Below are positions 9,640 through 19,214 of a stretch of DNA of 39,691 bases, in pieces. The notes beneath the pieces were generated by a model that made no database searches, was not told the origin of the DNA, and saw only the letters and a program-made list of their open reading frames with translations. The position numbers and the translations under genes are program-made. Source of the stretch: Nemertoderma westbladi (Eukaryota; Xenacoelomorpha; Nemertodermatida; Nemertodermatidae); the NCBI GenBank assembly GCA_032718475.1, contig JAUCBJ010003734.1:64001-103691 (forward strand), read 5' to 3'. Positions within the stretch are counted from its first letter, which is position 1; each line of letters starts with the position of its first letter.

Positions 9640-12600
9640 CTAATTCTGTTTTGAGGCAGGAGACAAATTATAATCTCCCGTCTCGATACGTGTCTCCTCT
9701 AATAACACAATATCTTGGACCGGTCGGTCCAAGGTGTGTAAACCATTAGTTTTACACTTCTTTGGGTGCGGACACTTGCACCTAATTTTCACAGTGACTG
9801 TGCGCACTATGTTTTGCACGTCTGGGTGTATATGCAAGATCACTCCCGTCTCCCAATACTTTCTCTTGACAATAGGTTCGGTTATCAGTACGTAATCTCC
9901 CCTTTGGAGACTCCGAACCGTTTTGTACCACTTTGTTCTGGTAGATATGGTGGGAAGATAGTATTCCCGCCAATATTCCCAGAATGTGTACGCGACTAAT
10001 TGAGTCATTTTCCAGCTTTTACGACTATATAGGTCGGCACTAATGGGTTCTGATGCCGGCACAAGAAATGCTGGACTCTGCATTAGCAAATGATTCGGCG
10101 TTAATGCAACACCGTCTGGCAACATAGCTATCGGCCTCGAGTTTAGTGTATGCTCGATTTCAATGAAAGCTGTGACCAGTTCGTCGTCGGTAAGTTGTTT
10201 GTTCACAGGCAATGTTTTGGCAATGGCCTGCTTTACAGAGCGAACCAAACGCTCCCAACTTCCTCCTCTCCAAGGACTTTCTGGAGTATTAAATCTCCAT
10301 TCTACTCTTTGCGGCAAAAGTGCTGCAGAAATTTCCTTATTCTGTGCCGCTTTATGAGCCGCGTTCAACTCGCTATTCCCCCCGACAAAGTTTGTACCCT
10401 TATCGGAGTAGAACGCCTTTACTAGTCCTCTCCTGGCCATAAATCTCTTCAAGGCCAGGAGCAGAGATTTGGTCGACATGTCTGCCACACGCTCAATGTG
10501 TATGGCTCTACTAGCCATGCATGTCAGTAGCAGACCCCATCGCTTGTGGGTCAGCCGTCCACTCTTTGCTTCAATCGGACCAAAACAATCCACCCCTGTG
10601 TTCGTAAAGGGTGGGTCATATGCCTGCACTCTCGCTTCCGGGAGTTCAGCCATCTCCTGTTCCAATACTCTGGCGTTCACTCTCTTGCAAACCAGACAGG
10701 CGTCATACATGGTGCCGACTGCCCTGCTTGGCTGCAATAGAATGAATCGCTGTCTCGCTGCCGACAGACAGTGTAACTTTCCCGCGTGATGTAACCGCTT
10801 GTGTATATCCCATAGAATCGCTCTTTGCAATTCTATTGGGTGACTAGGGATTATCACTGGGAACCGAAACTGTGAGTTTATGTCGACAGTCTGGATTCTC
10901 GATCTATGACAAATCAAACCCTTATGGATTAATGGACTCCATTTTCTAAGGGGTTTATAGAGAACTGGTCGTTGAGCCGATAATAGATGGAATTCTTTCG
11001 GGAAGGCACACATTTGATAGTGTTTCAAATGCTTTAATTCCGCTTGATCAATCTCATCCTCTGTCAGAGGTTGTTTCAATTTCTGAATTCGCTCACTATT
11101 AGCGCTCGATGGTTCTCTCAAATGTTTCGAATGTTTTATACAAAGGTACGAAACGTATCGGCTTAACCACGCAGTTCTTTTACAAATTGTCAGCCAAGAG
11201 GCAGACGAATTTAGTAATTTGTCATAAATACTACATGGCTCTAATGCCAGCGACGGTTGTCCGCTAACTAATGGAAGTTTCGAATCCAAACCCGCAGGTT
11301 TGGAAACCAAAGGCTCCATTTTGTCGGTCATTTTCTGTCCGTCACTTACCAATTGTGACTGTCGTCTAGTCTGTAAGGGTGGTTTTACGTCGTAACTTAC
11401 CCTTCCGGACCTAGTCGTCACGTAAGTCTGTTGGTCTGACAGGTCTCCGGGCCGCTCCAATAACTCTCCAGGCCGCTCCAATGACTCTTCAGGCCGCTCC
11501 AATGACTTGAATTTGGCTTTAGACTTCGACTTAGAGACTTTCTCCACCTTGACTTCTGCATCTTTAGGCATCGGATTGGTCACTATCTTTAGTCGCTCTG
11601 GCCAATGTTCCTGTGTCCTCGTTAGAAAATCAGGTCCATGCAACCAAAACTCCTGCGACTCTTCCTGACCGAATTCCGCCGGCATTGCACCTCTCGAAGT
11701 TATGTCGGCCAGGTTCAACACTCCCGGACAATGTCTCCATTGTTCCTTCGTCGAAAAGTCGACGATCTGAGCGCGTCTGTTGGCCACAAATGTCTTTAGT
11801 GCAATATTGTCGGCCGCAATGTATACTAACACCAAGGATGCGTCTGTCCAATAGAATAAGGTCAATGTCGTGTCTAACTCCTCAATTATCTGCTTACTTA
11901 CCTCGACCGAAACTACAGCCGCCTGTAACTCTGCACGAGGGACAGTCATGTATTTGACCGGCATTGTCTTTGATCTAGAAGTCACAAAGGCCGTCTCAAA
12001 TTTGTCCTGACTTACCTCTCGGCGAAGGTAGGCTACCATACCAAAGCCGGTGTCACTTGCGTCACTAAATAAGTGGAGTTCGAGATCAGCTGGGAATACC
12101 AGCTGATTCGGAAAGTAGGAACGGGGTACATCTATATTTTTCAATAGATGCAACTCGGCTTCCCACTCCCTCCACTGCTTTGCATGTATAGGATATATTG
12201 GTTCGTCCCACTCTAAGTCGGACAACCAAATTTTCCTCATGCACGCTCGTGCCTGTAATATAACCGGACTGATAAAGTTCATCGGGGCAAATAGTCTACT
12301 TAAAGTCGATAAGCAAATTCTCTTTGTCAAAATTTTGTCTGGGCTACTGGGCTCAAATCTAACTCTTACCTGGAACTTATCTGAGTTCGGATTCCAAGCG
12401 AGTCCCAGTACTCGCGCCATGGGAATTGGTTCTACCCCCAATTCTATGTCTCCGCTCCCGCGATCTTTCACCGGGAACGACTCTAATATGGCCTCCGAGT
12501 TTGTAGTGAACTTGGTCAGAGGAAATCCCCCTGTAGCCAAGCACTCTTGCAGGCCGTGAGCCACTTCTATGGCTTGTTCCGCTGTGTCCTTGGACACCAA

Positions 12601-15600
12601 TCCGTCGTCCATGTAGAAGTTTCTCAAGATGGACTCGATCACTTCTACTGGATACTTACCAATCTGGGCTGTTGCCGTTTTCTTTAAAACAAACAGCGTG
12701 CCGTTTGGACTATCGCGGGCGCCAAATATCCTAACGTACATCTGGTATGTAACCACTGGGCCGGATAAGTCTTCATTCTCATACCAGAGAAAGCGAAGGC
12801 TATCCTGGTCTGCCTTACAGGCTCTTACCTGGTGGAACATCGCCTCGATGTCACAAGTAAATGCGAATCGCCGCTGTCTAAAATGCAACAGTATTCCAAT
12901 CAAATAGTTATTCAGGTTGGGACCATCCATCAACTCTGAATTCAGGGACATACCTCTATAGACTGCTGCGCAGTCGTTGACTACTCGGACTTTGTCTGGC
13001 TTGTCAGGGTGAGTCACATAGTGGTGTGGAAGGTAATAAGTCTGGTCAGTCACTAAGTCAGGGTCCTCTACCTTCCCAGCAAATCCCTTGGCAAAATAGT
13101 TGTTGATCTGGGCGCAATACTTCTCCCTAATGTTCGGATTCTTTAGCAACCGAGCCCTTACTCCGTTCAATCTTTTCAAGGCTAAGTTGTAGTTGTTCTC
13201 CAATTTAGGAGGTTGTCGACGCCACAACATTCCAACTTCAAAATGTCCAGTCGGTAGCAGACGTATGGTATCTTCCATCATCTCCAGCGACCGCTTCTCA
13301 TCAGTGGACATGGCTAGGTCATATCCACCGGGTTCCATTGCGTCCCTATCCAGCCATTCGACGGTTCTGGCTCCTGTCTCGAGGTCCTGGCGTATCAATT
13401 CCTTCTGTAACTCCTCCTCACTGTATTGGAAAATGTCTAGGTCTCGATATTTAGCCACTTGACCCTCCACTATGTCTGTATAAGTCAAAACGTTAGTCAA
13501 ATAAGTAGCGTGGGCCGCTGAACCAGACCCACGGGTCTGATAACAGTAGTCCTCGGGTTCACTATCTGTCCGGTCGTTATGAAGTGGTTCCGACAACCTA
13601 ACATTATCGGGAATCAACTCCTCGTCCGACTCGCTAAAGTCACTATAGTGGTCGATACAGGTCCTCCTAAACTCGTCTATGTCCGGTGGTTCTACTAACG
13701 GTGGTTGAGTTATAGGCTGTAATTCATCGTATCTGTTCATTGGCTTGTCGCCACCTGTAAACTCATAAGACATGGGTACTCTTGTATACCAACCTAGTAT
13801 GGTCCTATGGGCATGTGGTCCATTGACATGCGGCTCAGCTGGTCTCGTTTCCCATATCTGGTGTGCGATCAGCTGTTCTGCACCAATCAACATAGAAACA
13901 TTCCTATAACCTACCTGATGTCTGGGTATCCTGAGCTTGTCAAAATACTCCTGTGCTATGGGACTCATCGGCGGCACCTTACCTAACTGCCTGCCGAATC
14001 CCTTCATAGCTAGACACTTAAATCCGTCCAATGGCAAAGCTTTCCGTTCTTGTCGAGTGTGTTGGTCTCTCGGAAGTAGGGAGTCTAGTTCCACCGAAAT
14101 TCTGTGTCCCTTGAGGTCTCCTACCCCATGCATAGACTTCAACTCTATTTGGATCTCCTCGGCGTCCTGGAAGCTAGAAACAGCTCTCGCCACTTCTTCG
14201 TCGATATACGATAATGTGGACGCAGTGTCCAACATGACATATATTCGCTTCGATCGCTTATCGCCAGTGAGTTTCACCGGAATCACGCTAAATATTTCCG
14301 ACGTGGCCGATGATAGATACGTCCGCGCGCTGGTCGATGAACTATCCGCGGTGAAACCTTGGCAGGTCACCTCTCTCGCGCTCGACTCGCCATCCTCGTC
14401 CGACGAACCTGGTTGATAACCATCGTCCTGGATGCCAGTGTACGTATTCCTCCTTATCGATATGGGTTCTTTGCTCCCCTTCCTGTGAGGATTTCGCTGT
14501 AAGTAACGGTCCGTTGGGGTATGGAAATCCGCATGTAGCAACTTGTGATGTAGTCTGCCGCATTCCATGCATCCGTCCTTGCTGTTCGGGCACTGCCGCC
14601 GTACATGACCTGGCGCAAGACATGCCCAACAGGTGTCCAACGTCCGCACTTGAACTCTTCTCTGTTCCGAATTTAATTCTTTGAACCGTCTGCAACTATC
14701 CAACTTATGGTCGTCAGATCTTACCTCCTTTAGTAAACAGTATTGGCAACCTACAAATCCATCTGGCAACTCCTGTTGCTTTAACCTAGGTCTATCTAAC
14801 CGCTCACCTGACCATACTCGCGAGTCTGATCTAAAGGCTGGGGTACTCGAATTATATCTGTCTACTGAGTTATAAGTCACAGTGGTCCTGTCATCGTCAA
14901 AACTTACCATAGACTTACCGGTAACAGGTTTAGACTCTCTCATATTCTCCTCTGAGAAGTTTGATTTCATCTCTGCTACTGTGTCTGTGGCTATCATGTC
15001 ATGAATGTGCTGAAGTGTCAACACCTTACCTTGACCCTCCAACTTATTCTCTAATTTGCGCCATTTCTGTCGGTAACGCATGTTTAGACGTCTTATTACG
15101 CTTTTCAAAACTTCGGCGTGATCACCATGATGAGGTAGATTCACCGTCCTTAAGATGTCCAATGCGTTCGAAATAGCGTTCGCTAAGTTCAACAGCTCTA
15201 ACGGAGTTGTAATCCTTCCGCCCTTACCCAAGTCTTCCACTATCGACTGCGCCATCTTGGTTTTATTCCCGTAGATGTCGCTAAGCGTCTTCATCGCTAA
15301 CTCGAATGCTCTTTCATTGCCGACGAAATTATCAGCAATGGCTCTAGGTTCTCGATGGAGCATCTGAAGCAAATAGTTGAACTTCTCATTGGGAGAAAAG
15401 GTGCTGTTGGTTAGCTGCTCGTCGACATAGGTTTTGAAAGTCCTCCAGTGCTTATGGTTGCCCATAAACTTTTGGGGTTGTTGCGTCGGCAGTCCTTGCC
15501 TAGCAGCAAACTTACCTATGTCCCTAAGGGTTGCGTCGTTCCGGGTTAACAAATGGTTTAGTTCCGCAGGGTTATTAAGTCTGGTCCTTTCCCGGTGGTT

Positions 15601-18021
15601 CCAACTTACCTGCTCCGTGTCGGTCCTTCTTTCCTTATAGTTTCGGGACTTCTGACGTCTCATTTCTTCCTCTTCATCACTTGACTCGGTGTCAGTCCTT
15701 AGCGCTCGCGATGGTTTGCGCGCTGAGGCCCTGACCCAAGCGTCCTGAATAAATTTCTCGGCCGAATTTTCGAAATTGGGATTATGAATATTCGGGACAG
15801 GCGTCCTTACCTGAGGTCTATGTGGTATAGTCTCCTCCGATATGCGTACTCGTTGACTAGGCTGGACTTTATCTAACTCAGGCCTGCTAGGATTTGAATT
15901 ACTTCTTACCTGGGCTGCTTCCTTTAACCGTAGGTTACTAAGCATGTCCGTTATAGGTTGGATGTGCGGCGATATAGCTTGCGCTAAACTAGCACTTAAC
16001 TCATCCCTCGTAATAAATTCCTGGCTAGGGTTCTGTTGTATAGTCGGCTCTATCTGAGTAATCCGCTGTCTCTCATATGATCCCTCTTCCGGTTTAACCC
16101 GGAAGTTCTCCGTCGAACTGGGTCGGCGTTCCGTCCGCGTATTCCAAACCCGCGGGTTCGGTTCGCCCAATACTCGTCCCGTTGGAGTTTCTTCTCTAAA
16201 TTCTCCATTGTCTCGTTCGGTGTATAGTGGTGCGGTGTTCCGATGACGTGGATTCTGCGCGATAGGTGAAGCACTAATACCAACTGGCGTGCGATATGTA
16301 GGGAACGGTTTAGCGATCCGTGTACTCGTAATAGCTGGACCGGGTATAGGAATTCTGGTCGTCGTCGACTCGCGTATGGTCGGAGTTCTCGCTTCCTGTT
16401 CGGCCTTCTGCAGTGCGAACAGTTCTCGCAACTCTGTCCCTACACTCGCCCCACATTCTTCGATCATTCGCATCCCCTTCTCGGCGATTTCGTTCGCCTT
16501 CCTAGTCCGTTCTTCGCTCTCTAAACTTAATCTCGCACTTTCCAACTGCGCCAGTTTACGTTCTTCTTCCTCCCTTGCTCGTCTCGCTGCGCCCTCTTCT
16601 TCCACACGCGCCTTCTCTTCATACAACGCCCGTCGCTCCCTCTCGCGCTCAAGTTCGCGCTCCTTGCGCTCGCGTTCGAGTTGGAGTTCGCGTCTTCTTT
16701 GCTCGCGTTCCTTAGCTTCCCGTTCGCGTTCGCGTTGGAGTTGGAGTTCGCGTTCTTCGCGTTCGCGTTGGAGTTGGAGTTTGCGTTCGCGTTGGAGTTG
16801 GAGTTCGTGCTCTTCGCGTTCGCGTTCAAGTTGGAGTTCTCGTTCTTCCAGTTCGTGTTCCGCTTGCTCACGCTTACCTTTGTCTTCCAACTCTCGCAAC
16901 TTTGCGTCTAACTTACGTGTGCGCTCCCGTTCCCGCTCGGCCTCCTTCCGTGCTTCCGATGCACGCAAAACTTCCGCCTGTTGTTCGTCCAGTCGGCGTC
17001 TTCTCTCCTCCGCCGAGTTGTGAGAAACAAGGGATCTAGCACATATCACCTTCCCTCGCGCGTGACTAACCTGGGAATCGCCGCTGTCTCTGGATGCATC
17101 GTCGGGTGGAGTCAACGTCCTCTGTTGGATGTTCTCCGTCGTCGGTAGCACCTGGCCCGGTACCACCACTCCATTCTGCATCAGCCAGCTAGTAACTTCC
17201 CTTTGATACCTGCGCTCCTCCTTGTCTTGGATCTCTTCTCGCTCCACTAAGTCTCTCAACTCTGCGTCACTCACCTGAGTCGCCTGCACTTGTGATGCCC
17301 ATAGCAGCCAGTTCTCCATCCTAACTCGTCGGAATCGCTCCGATAACTCGCGGTGCTCCAACAGGGCTGCCAAAACCCTATCATAAATCCTCGTCGCCAC
17401 GTCGCTCGACTGAGACTCTACTGCCTTCTTCGCTAGGACTGCAAGCTCCTCCGTCTGCTTGAATAACGCTGAGTTATATCCTCTTCTAATCTCTACTAAC
17501 TCTACCCTCCCGATGTTCGCTGAATCTGCTAACATTTTCCTTACCTTGTCCGCCGTCCGAGTTATATGTCCGGCGTGCGCGCGAAGTTTCTTCTTTATCG
17601 CGATATCCAGTTCTCTCTCGCTTACCTGACTCACACTCGGTGGACTTGAAGGATTATTTCGGGAACTACGGGTACTCCTTACAGCCGTCGGGACCACGGC
17701 ACTTACCATACCCACAGGTCTGGAAACTGGGCTCCGGGCTCTCACTTCTGCTACACTACCCTCCCTATCACTCACCTCTGTCCGGGCTGCTGTACAGTCC
17801 TTCCTTACAGTAGCGGTAGGGGATCCTAATACTATTACTTGAGGTTGTTGTTCTTCCTCACTAGTCACTGTCTCGTCCTCCTGTTCACTTACGTCAGCGT
17901 CGCTCGCTGCGTCGTCATAGTCGGCATTGTCGTCAACAGTAATATTTACGCTATCGTCAGTCGGCGGTCCAGCCGCCGTCTCATAGCTGTCCTCTAGTGC
18001 CTCCTTGTCTGAGACACTCAT
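9640..18021 (-). CDS. BEL/Pao gag-pol polyprotein (2793 aa)
   Basis: A single open frame with the full BEL/Pao order. The long gag begins acidic (1-90), then has a low-complexity Glu/Arg/Leu coiled coil (about 345-560), a region like DUF1759 (about 850-925) and Cys/His boxes near 1100-1160 including C1131-x2-C-x4-H-x4-C. A retropepsin follows with LDTAS at D1265, where Gly is usual after Asp-Thr. Reverse transcriptase spans about 1650-1830 with Y-M-D-D at 1803-1806. RNase H has D1987 in FSDAS and a later WTDAS. Integrase has an HHCC zinc site (about 2400-2450) and catalytic D2478, D2540 and E2590, then a DUF5641-like C-terminal domain (about 2660-2780). The gag is much longer than usual. Four recurrent hairpins and 21 sense-strand GGTAAG hexamers lie within the frame. 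All catalytic residues look intact, so the element may be active. Confidence 0.95.
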   Translation of the reverse strand: MSVSDKEALEDSYETAAGPPTDDSVNITVDDNADYDDAASDADVSEQEDETVTSEEEQQPQVIVLGSPTATVRKDCTAARTEVSDREGSVAEVRARSPVSRPVGMVSAVVPTAVRSTRSSRNNPSSPPSVSQVSERELDIAIKKKLRAHAGHITRTADKVRKMLADSANIGRVELVEIRRGYNSALFKQTEELAVLAKKAVESQSSDVATRIYDRVLAALLEHRELSERFRRVRMENWLLWASQVQATQVSDAELRDLVEREEIQDKEERRYQREVTSWLMQNGVVVPGQVLPTTENIQQRTLTPPDDASRDSGDSQVSHARGKVICARSLVSHNSAEERRRRLDEQQAEVLRASEARKEAERERERTRKLDAKLRELEDKGKREQAEHELEERELQLEREREEHELQLQRERKLQLQREREERELQLQREREREAKEREQRRRELQLERERKERELERERERRALYEEKARVEEEGAARRAREEEERKLAQLESARLSLESEERTRKANEIAEKGMRMIEECGASVGTELRELFALQKAEQEARTPTIRESTTTRIPIPGPAITSTRIAKPFPTYRTPVGISASPIAQNPRHRNTAPLYTERDNGEFREETPTGRVLGEPNPRVWNTRTERRPSSTENFRVKPEEGSYERQRITQIEPTIQQNPSQEFITRDELSASLAQAISPHIQPITDMLSNLRLKEAAQVRSNSNPSRPELDKVQPSQRVRISEETIPHRPQVRTPVPNIHNPNFENSAEKFIQDAWVRASARKPSRALRTDTESSDEEEEMRRQKSRNYKERRTDTEQVSWNHRERTRLNNPAELNHLLTRNDATLRDIGKFAARQGLPTQQPQKFMGNHKHWRTFKTYVDEQLTNSTFSPNEKFNYLLQMLHREPRAIADNFVGNERAFELAMKTLSDIYGNKTKMAQSIVEDLGKGGRITTPLELLNLANAISNALDILRTVNLPHHGDHAEVLKSVIRRLNMRYRQKWRKLENKLEGQGKVLTLQHIHDMIATDTVAEMKSNFSEENMRESKPVTGKSMVSFDDDRTTVTYNSVDRYNSSTPAFRSDSRVWSGERLDRPRLKQQELPDGFVGCQYCLLKEVRSDDHKLDSCRRFKELNSEQRRVQVRTLDTCWACLAPGHVRRQCPNSKDGCMECGRLHHKLLHADFHTPTDRYLQRNPHRKGSKEPISIRRNTYTGIQDDGYQPGSSDEDGESSAREVTCQGFTADSSSTSARTYLSSATSEIFSVIPVKLTGDKRSKRIYVMLDTASTLSYIDEEVARAVSSFQDAEEIQIELKSMHGVGDLKGHRISVELDSLLPRDQHTRQERKALPLDGFKCLAMKGFGRQLGKVPPMSPIAQEYFDKLRIPRHQVGYRNVSMLIGAEQLIAHQIWETRPAEPHVNGPHAHRTILGWYTRVPMSYEFTGGDKPMNRYDELQPITQPPLVEPPDIDEFRRTCIDHYSDFSESDEELIPDNVRLSEPLHNDRTDSEPEDYCYQTRGSGSAAHATYLTNVLTYTDIVEGQVAKYRDLDIFQYSEEELQKELIRQDLETGARTVEWLDRDAMEPGGYDLAMSTDEKRSLEMMEDTIRLLPTGHFEVGMLWRRQPPKLENNYNLALKRLNGVRARLLKNPNIREKYCAQINNYFAKGFAGKVEDPDLVTDQTYYLPHHYVTHPDKPDKVRVVNDCAAVYRGMSLNSELMDGPNLNNYLIGILLHFRQRRFAFTCDIEAMFHQVRACKADQDSLRFLWYENEDLSGPVVTYQMYVRIFGARDSPNGTLFVLKKTATAQIGKYPVEVIESILRNFYMDDGLVSKDTAEQAIEVAHGLQECLATGGFPLTKFTTNSEAILESFPVKDRGSGDIELGVEPIPMARVLGLAWNPNSDKFQVRVRFEPSSPDKILTKRICLSTLSRLFAPMNFISPVILQARACMRKIWLSDLEWDEPIYPIHAKQWREWEAELHLLKNIDVPRSYFPNQLVFPADLELHLFSDASDTGFGMVAYLRREVSQDKFETAFVTSRSKTMPVKYMTVPRAELQAAVVSVEVSKQIIEELDTTLTLFYWTDASLVLVYIAADNIALKTFVANRRAQIVDFSTKEQWRHCPGVLNLADITSRGAMPAEFGQEESQEFWLHGPDFLTRTQEHWPERLKIVTNPMPKDAEVKVEKVSKSKSKAKFKSLERPEESLERPGELLERPGDLSDQQTYVTTRSGRVSYDVKPPLQTRRQSQLVSDGQKMTDKMEPLVSKPAGLDSKLPLVSGQPSLALEPCSIYDKLLNSSASWLTICKRTAWLSRYVSYLCIKHSKHLREPSSANSERIQKLKQPLTEDEIDQAELKHLKHYQMCAFPKEFHLLSAQRPVLYKPLRKWSPLIHKGLICHRSRIQTVDINSQFRFPVIIPSHPIELQRAILWDIHKRLHHAGKLHCLSAARQRFILLQPSRAVGTMYDACLVCKRVNARVLEQEMAELPEARVQAYDPPFTNTGVDCFGPIEAKSGRLTHKRWGLLLTCMASRAIHIERVADMSTKSLLLALKRFMARRGLVKAFYSDKGTNFVGGNSELNAAHKAAQNKEISAALLPQRVEWRFNTPESPWRGGSWERLVRSVKQAIAKTLPVNKQLTDDELVTAFIEIEHTLNSRPIAMLPDGVALTPNHLLMQSPAFLVPASEPISADLYSRKSWKMTQLVAYTFWEYWREYYLPTISTRTKWYKTVRSLQRGDYVLITEPIVKRKYWETGVILHIHPDVQNIVRTVTVKIRCKCPHPKKCKTNGLHTLDRPVQDIVLLEETRIETGDYNLSPASKQN
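11286..11303 (-). repeat. Recurrent hairpin, pol (between RNase H and integrase)
   Basis: The sense strand reads CCAAACC-TGCG-GGTTTGG with a perfect 7-bp stem, in the frame giving Lys-Pro-Ala-Gly-Leu. Confidence 0.75.
13524..13539 (-). repeat. Recurrent hairpin with compensated stem, pol
   Basis: The sense strand reads CAGACC-CGTG-GGTCTG. Relative to the common stem an A is G and the opposing T is C, so pairing is kept by a double change. It is read as Gln-Thr-Arg-Gly-Ser-Gly. Confidence 0.7.
16144..16161 (-). repeat. Recurrent hairpin, gag
   Basis: The sense strand reads CCGAACC-CGCG-GGTTTGG. One pair becomes G opposite T, which is a G.U wobble in sense RNA. It is read in the third frame as Asn-Pro-Arg-Val-Trp. 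Confidence 0.7.
16640..16860 (-). repeat. In-frame coiled-coil minisatellite in gag
   Basis: Tandem short units (plus strand GCGTTCGCGTTGGAGTTGGA and variants) encode repeated Glu-Leu-Gln-Leu-Glu-Arg-Glu-Arg blocks. The array probably varies in length between copies by slippage and builds a long charged helix in gag. Confidence 0.7.
17706..17723 (-). repeat. Recurrent hairpin, gag N-terminus
   Basis: The sense strand reads CCAGACC-TGTG-GGTATGG, with one G-A mismatch in the 7-bp stem. It is the least perfect of the set. Confidence 0.55.
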
Positions 18022-19214
18022 AGTCTAAATAATGTTTGCCTTCCGGCAAAATATCTCGCAAAAGTTCGAGGTATAATTATAATTTAACCGAAATACGGTC
18101 AAATTATTTGTCAAATAATCAGTTGGTCCAAATGTCAAATAAATTCACAATGCAATATTGTGAATTTAATGGGGTATAGTTATAGCAAATACTAGCACAA
18201 TATTTAAACAAAAATATTATTATATAGCTACTATATAGTATTAAATACCGGTATAGCACAAAATAACTTTGAATCTAATACAAAATATTCAAAATAAACT
18301 TGCTACCCGAATATTTCTAATTTTATATATATAGCTCTAATCAACGCAATTTTAATTTCAAATATTATATGTATCCACTAGCGCGTGGCTACATCTTCGG
18401 GTTGCGACTCTCTCTAACTCTCTCTCTAACTTGAGCGATTCAAAAAACCATGGCCGGCTAAACCTAAATATCCTAACTAATAAATTGAGTTCAGCTTCGC
18501 AGTTAAACAACCGGTAATTTTTTACTGCTTCCACAAACACAATGGTGCCAACAGAACAACTAACCTTGTTTGCTGTGAGATTCCACGTCCGCGTCCAAAG
18601 ATTCAGGCCCTTCGCTGATTGCAAACCGAACCCGCAGACCCACACGAACCCCAAACTCAGAAGTCCCGTCTTGCCATGTATCTCCAGATGGTATAAAATA
18701 ACTAAGCGGTTACCTAACATACCGGTACAAAACTCTAGAATTTTACAAAATAATTTTGACCGAAACTGAATTCTCGCAAACCTAGCTAAAATTTTCAAAA
18801 CTTACTAATTACAAATTGCCCTAAGGCCTAAGGAACTGCTGTATTCGCAATTAGCAAAAACGCACTACCGTACATCCACTGTATGCAGCACAGTAAGTAA
18901 AACAGTACACCAACCTAATAGCCTAATGATACTGTGTGTGGTACGGCAAAACAAATGTCCCTTCTACCGTACGCAGTAACAGCAATCAGCCTAATGTACT
19001 ACTGTACTATTGTACGCAGCCAATGAATACAGTAATCTAAACTAGTAGCCTAAAAGAATATATTCAATGTTCTACCGTACGCTAGCCTATAACAGTATAG
19101 CCTACAGCAGACGATCACGTGCTCCAACTTATTACTTAATACTGTGATACTACTAATCAGCCTAAGAATACACTATTGACTGCTGCAAGCAACAGCCAAT
19201 AATGCGCGTATTAC
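18022..19214 (-). other. 5' leader of the young element
   Basis: About 1.2 kb between the 5' LTR and the gag start. The distal half (about 18800-19200) is built of loosely repeated blocks such as TACCGTACG and AGCCTAATG. Sixteen bases inside the LTR edge the sense strand has TGGCTGTTGCTTGCAG (19198-19183), a possible tRNA primer-binding site; I could not match it to a tRNA. A half-copy of the recurrent hairpin may survive near 18627-18641. Confidence 0.6.
18358..18798 (-). CDS. Possible leader ORF, 146 aa, unrecognised
   Basis: An open frame in the leader, upstream of gag. The product would be basic with hydrophobic stretches and several Cys, but I recognise no domain. The frame length is modest for AT-moderate sequence and there is no second copy in the window to test conservation. 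It could be an upstream ORF that affects gag translation, or chance. Confidence 0.2.
   Translation of the reverse strand: MKILARFARIQFRSKLFCKILEFCTGMLGNRLVILYHLEIHGKTGLLSLGFVWVCGFGLQSAKGLNLWTRTWNLTANKVSCSVGTIVFVEAVKNYRLFNCEAELNLLVRIFRFSRPWFFESLKLERELERVATRRCSHALVDTYNI

Noticed and set aside
16289-17023. 244-aa plus-strand open frame rich in Ser and Arg.
   Set aside because: Antisense shadow of the repetitive Glu/Arg/Leu coiled coil in gag.
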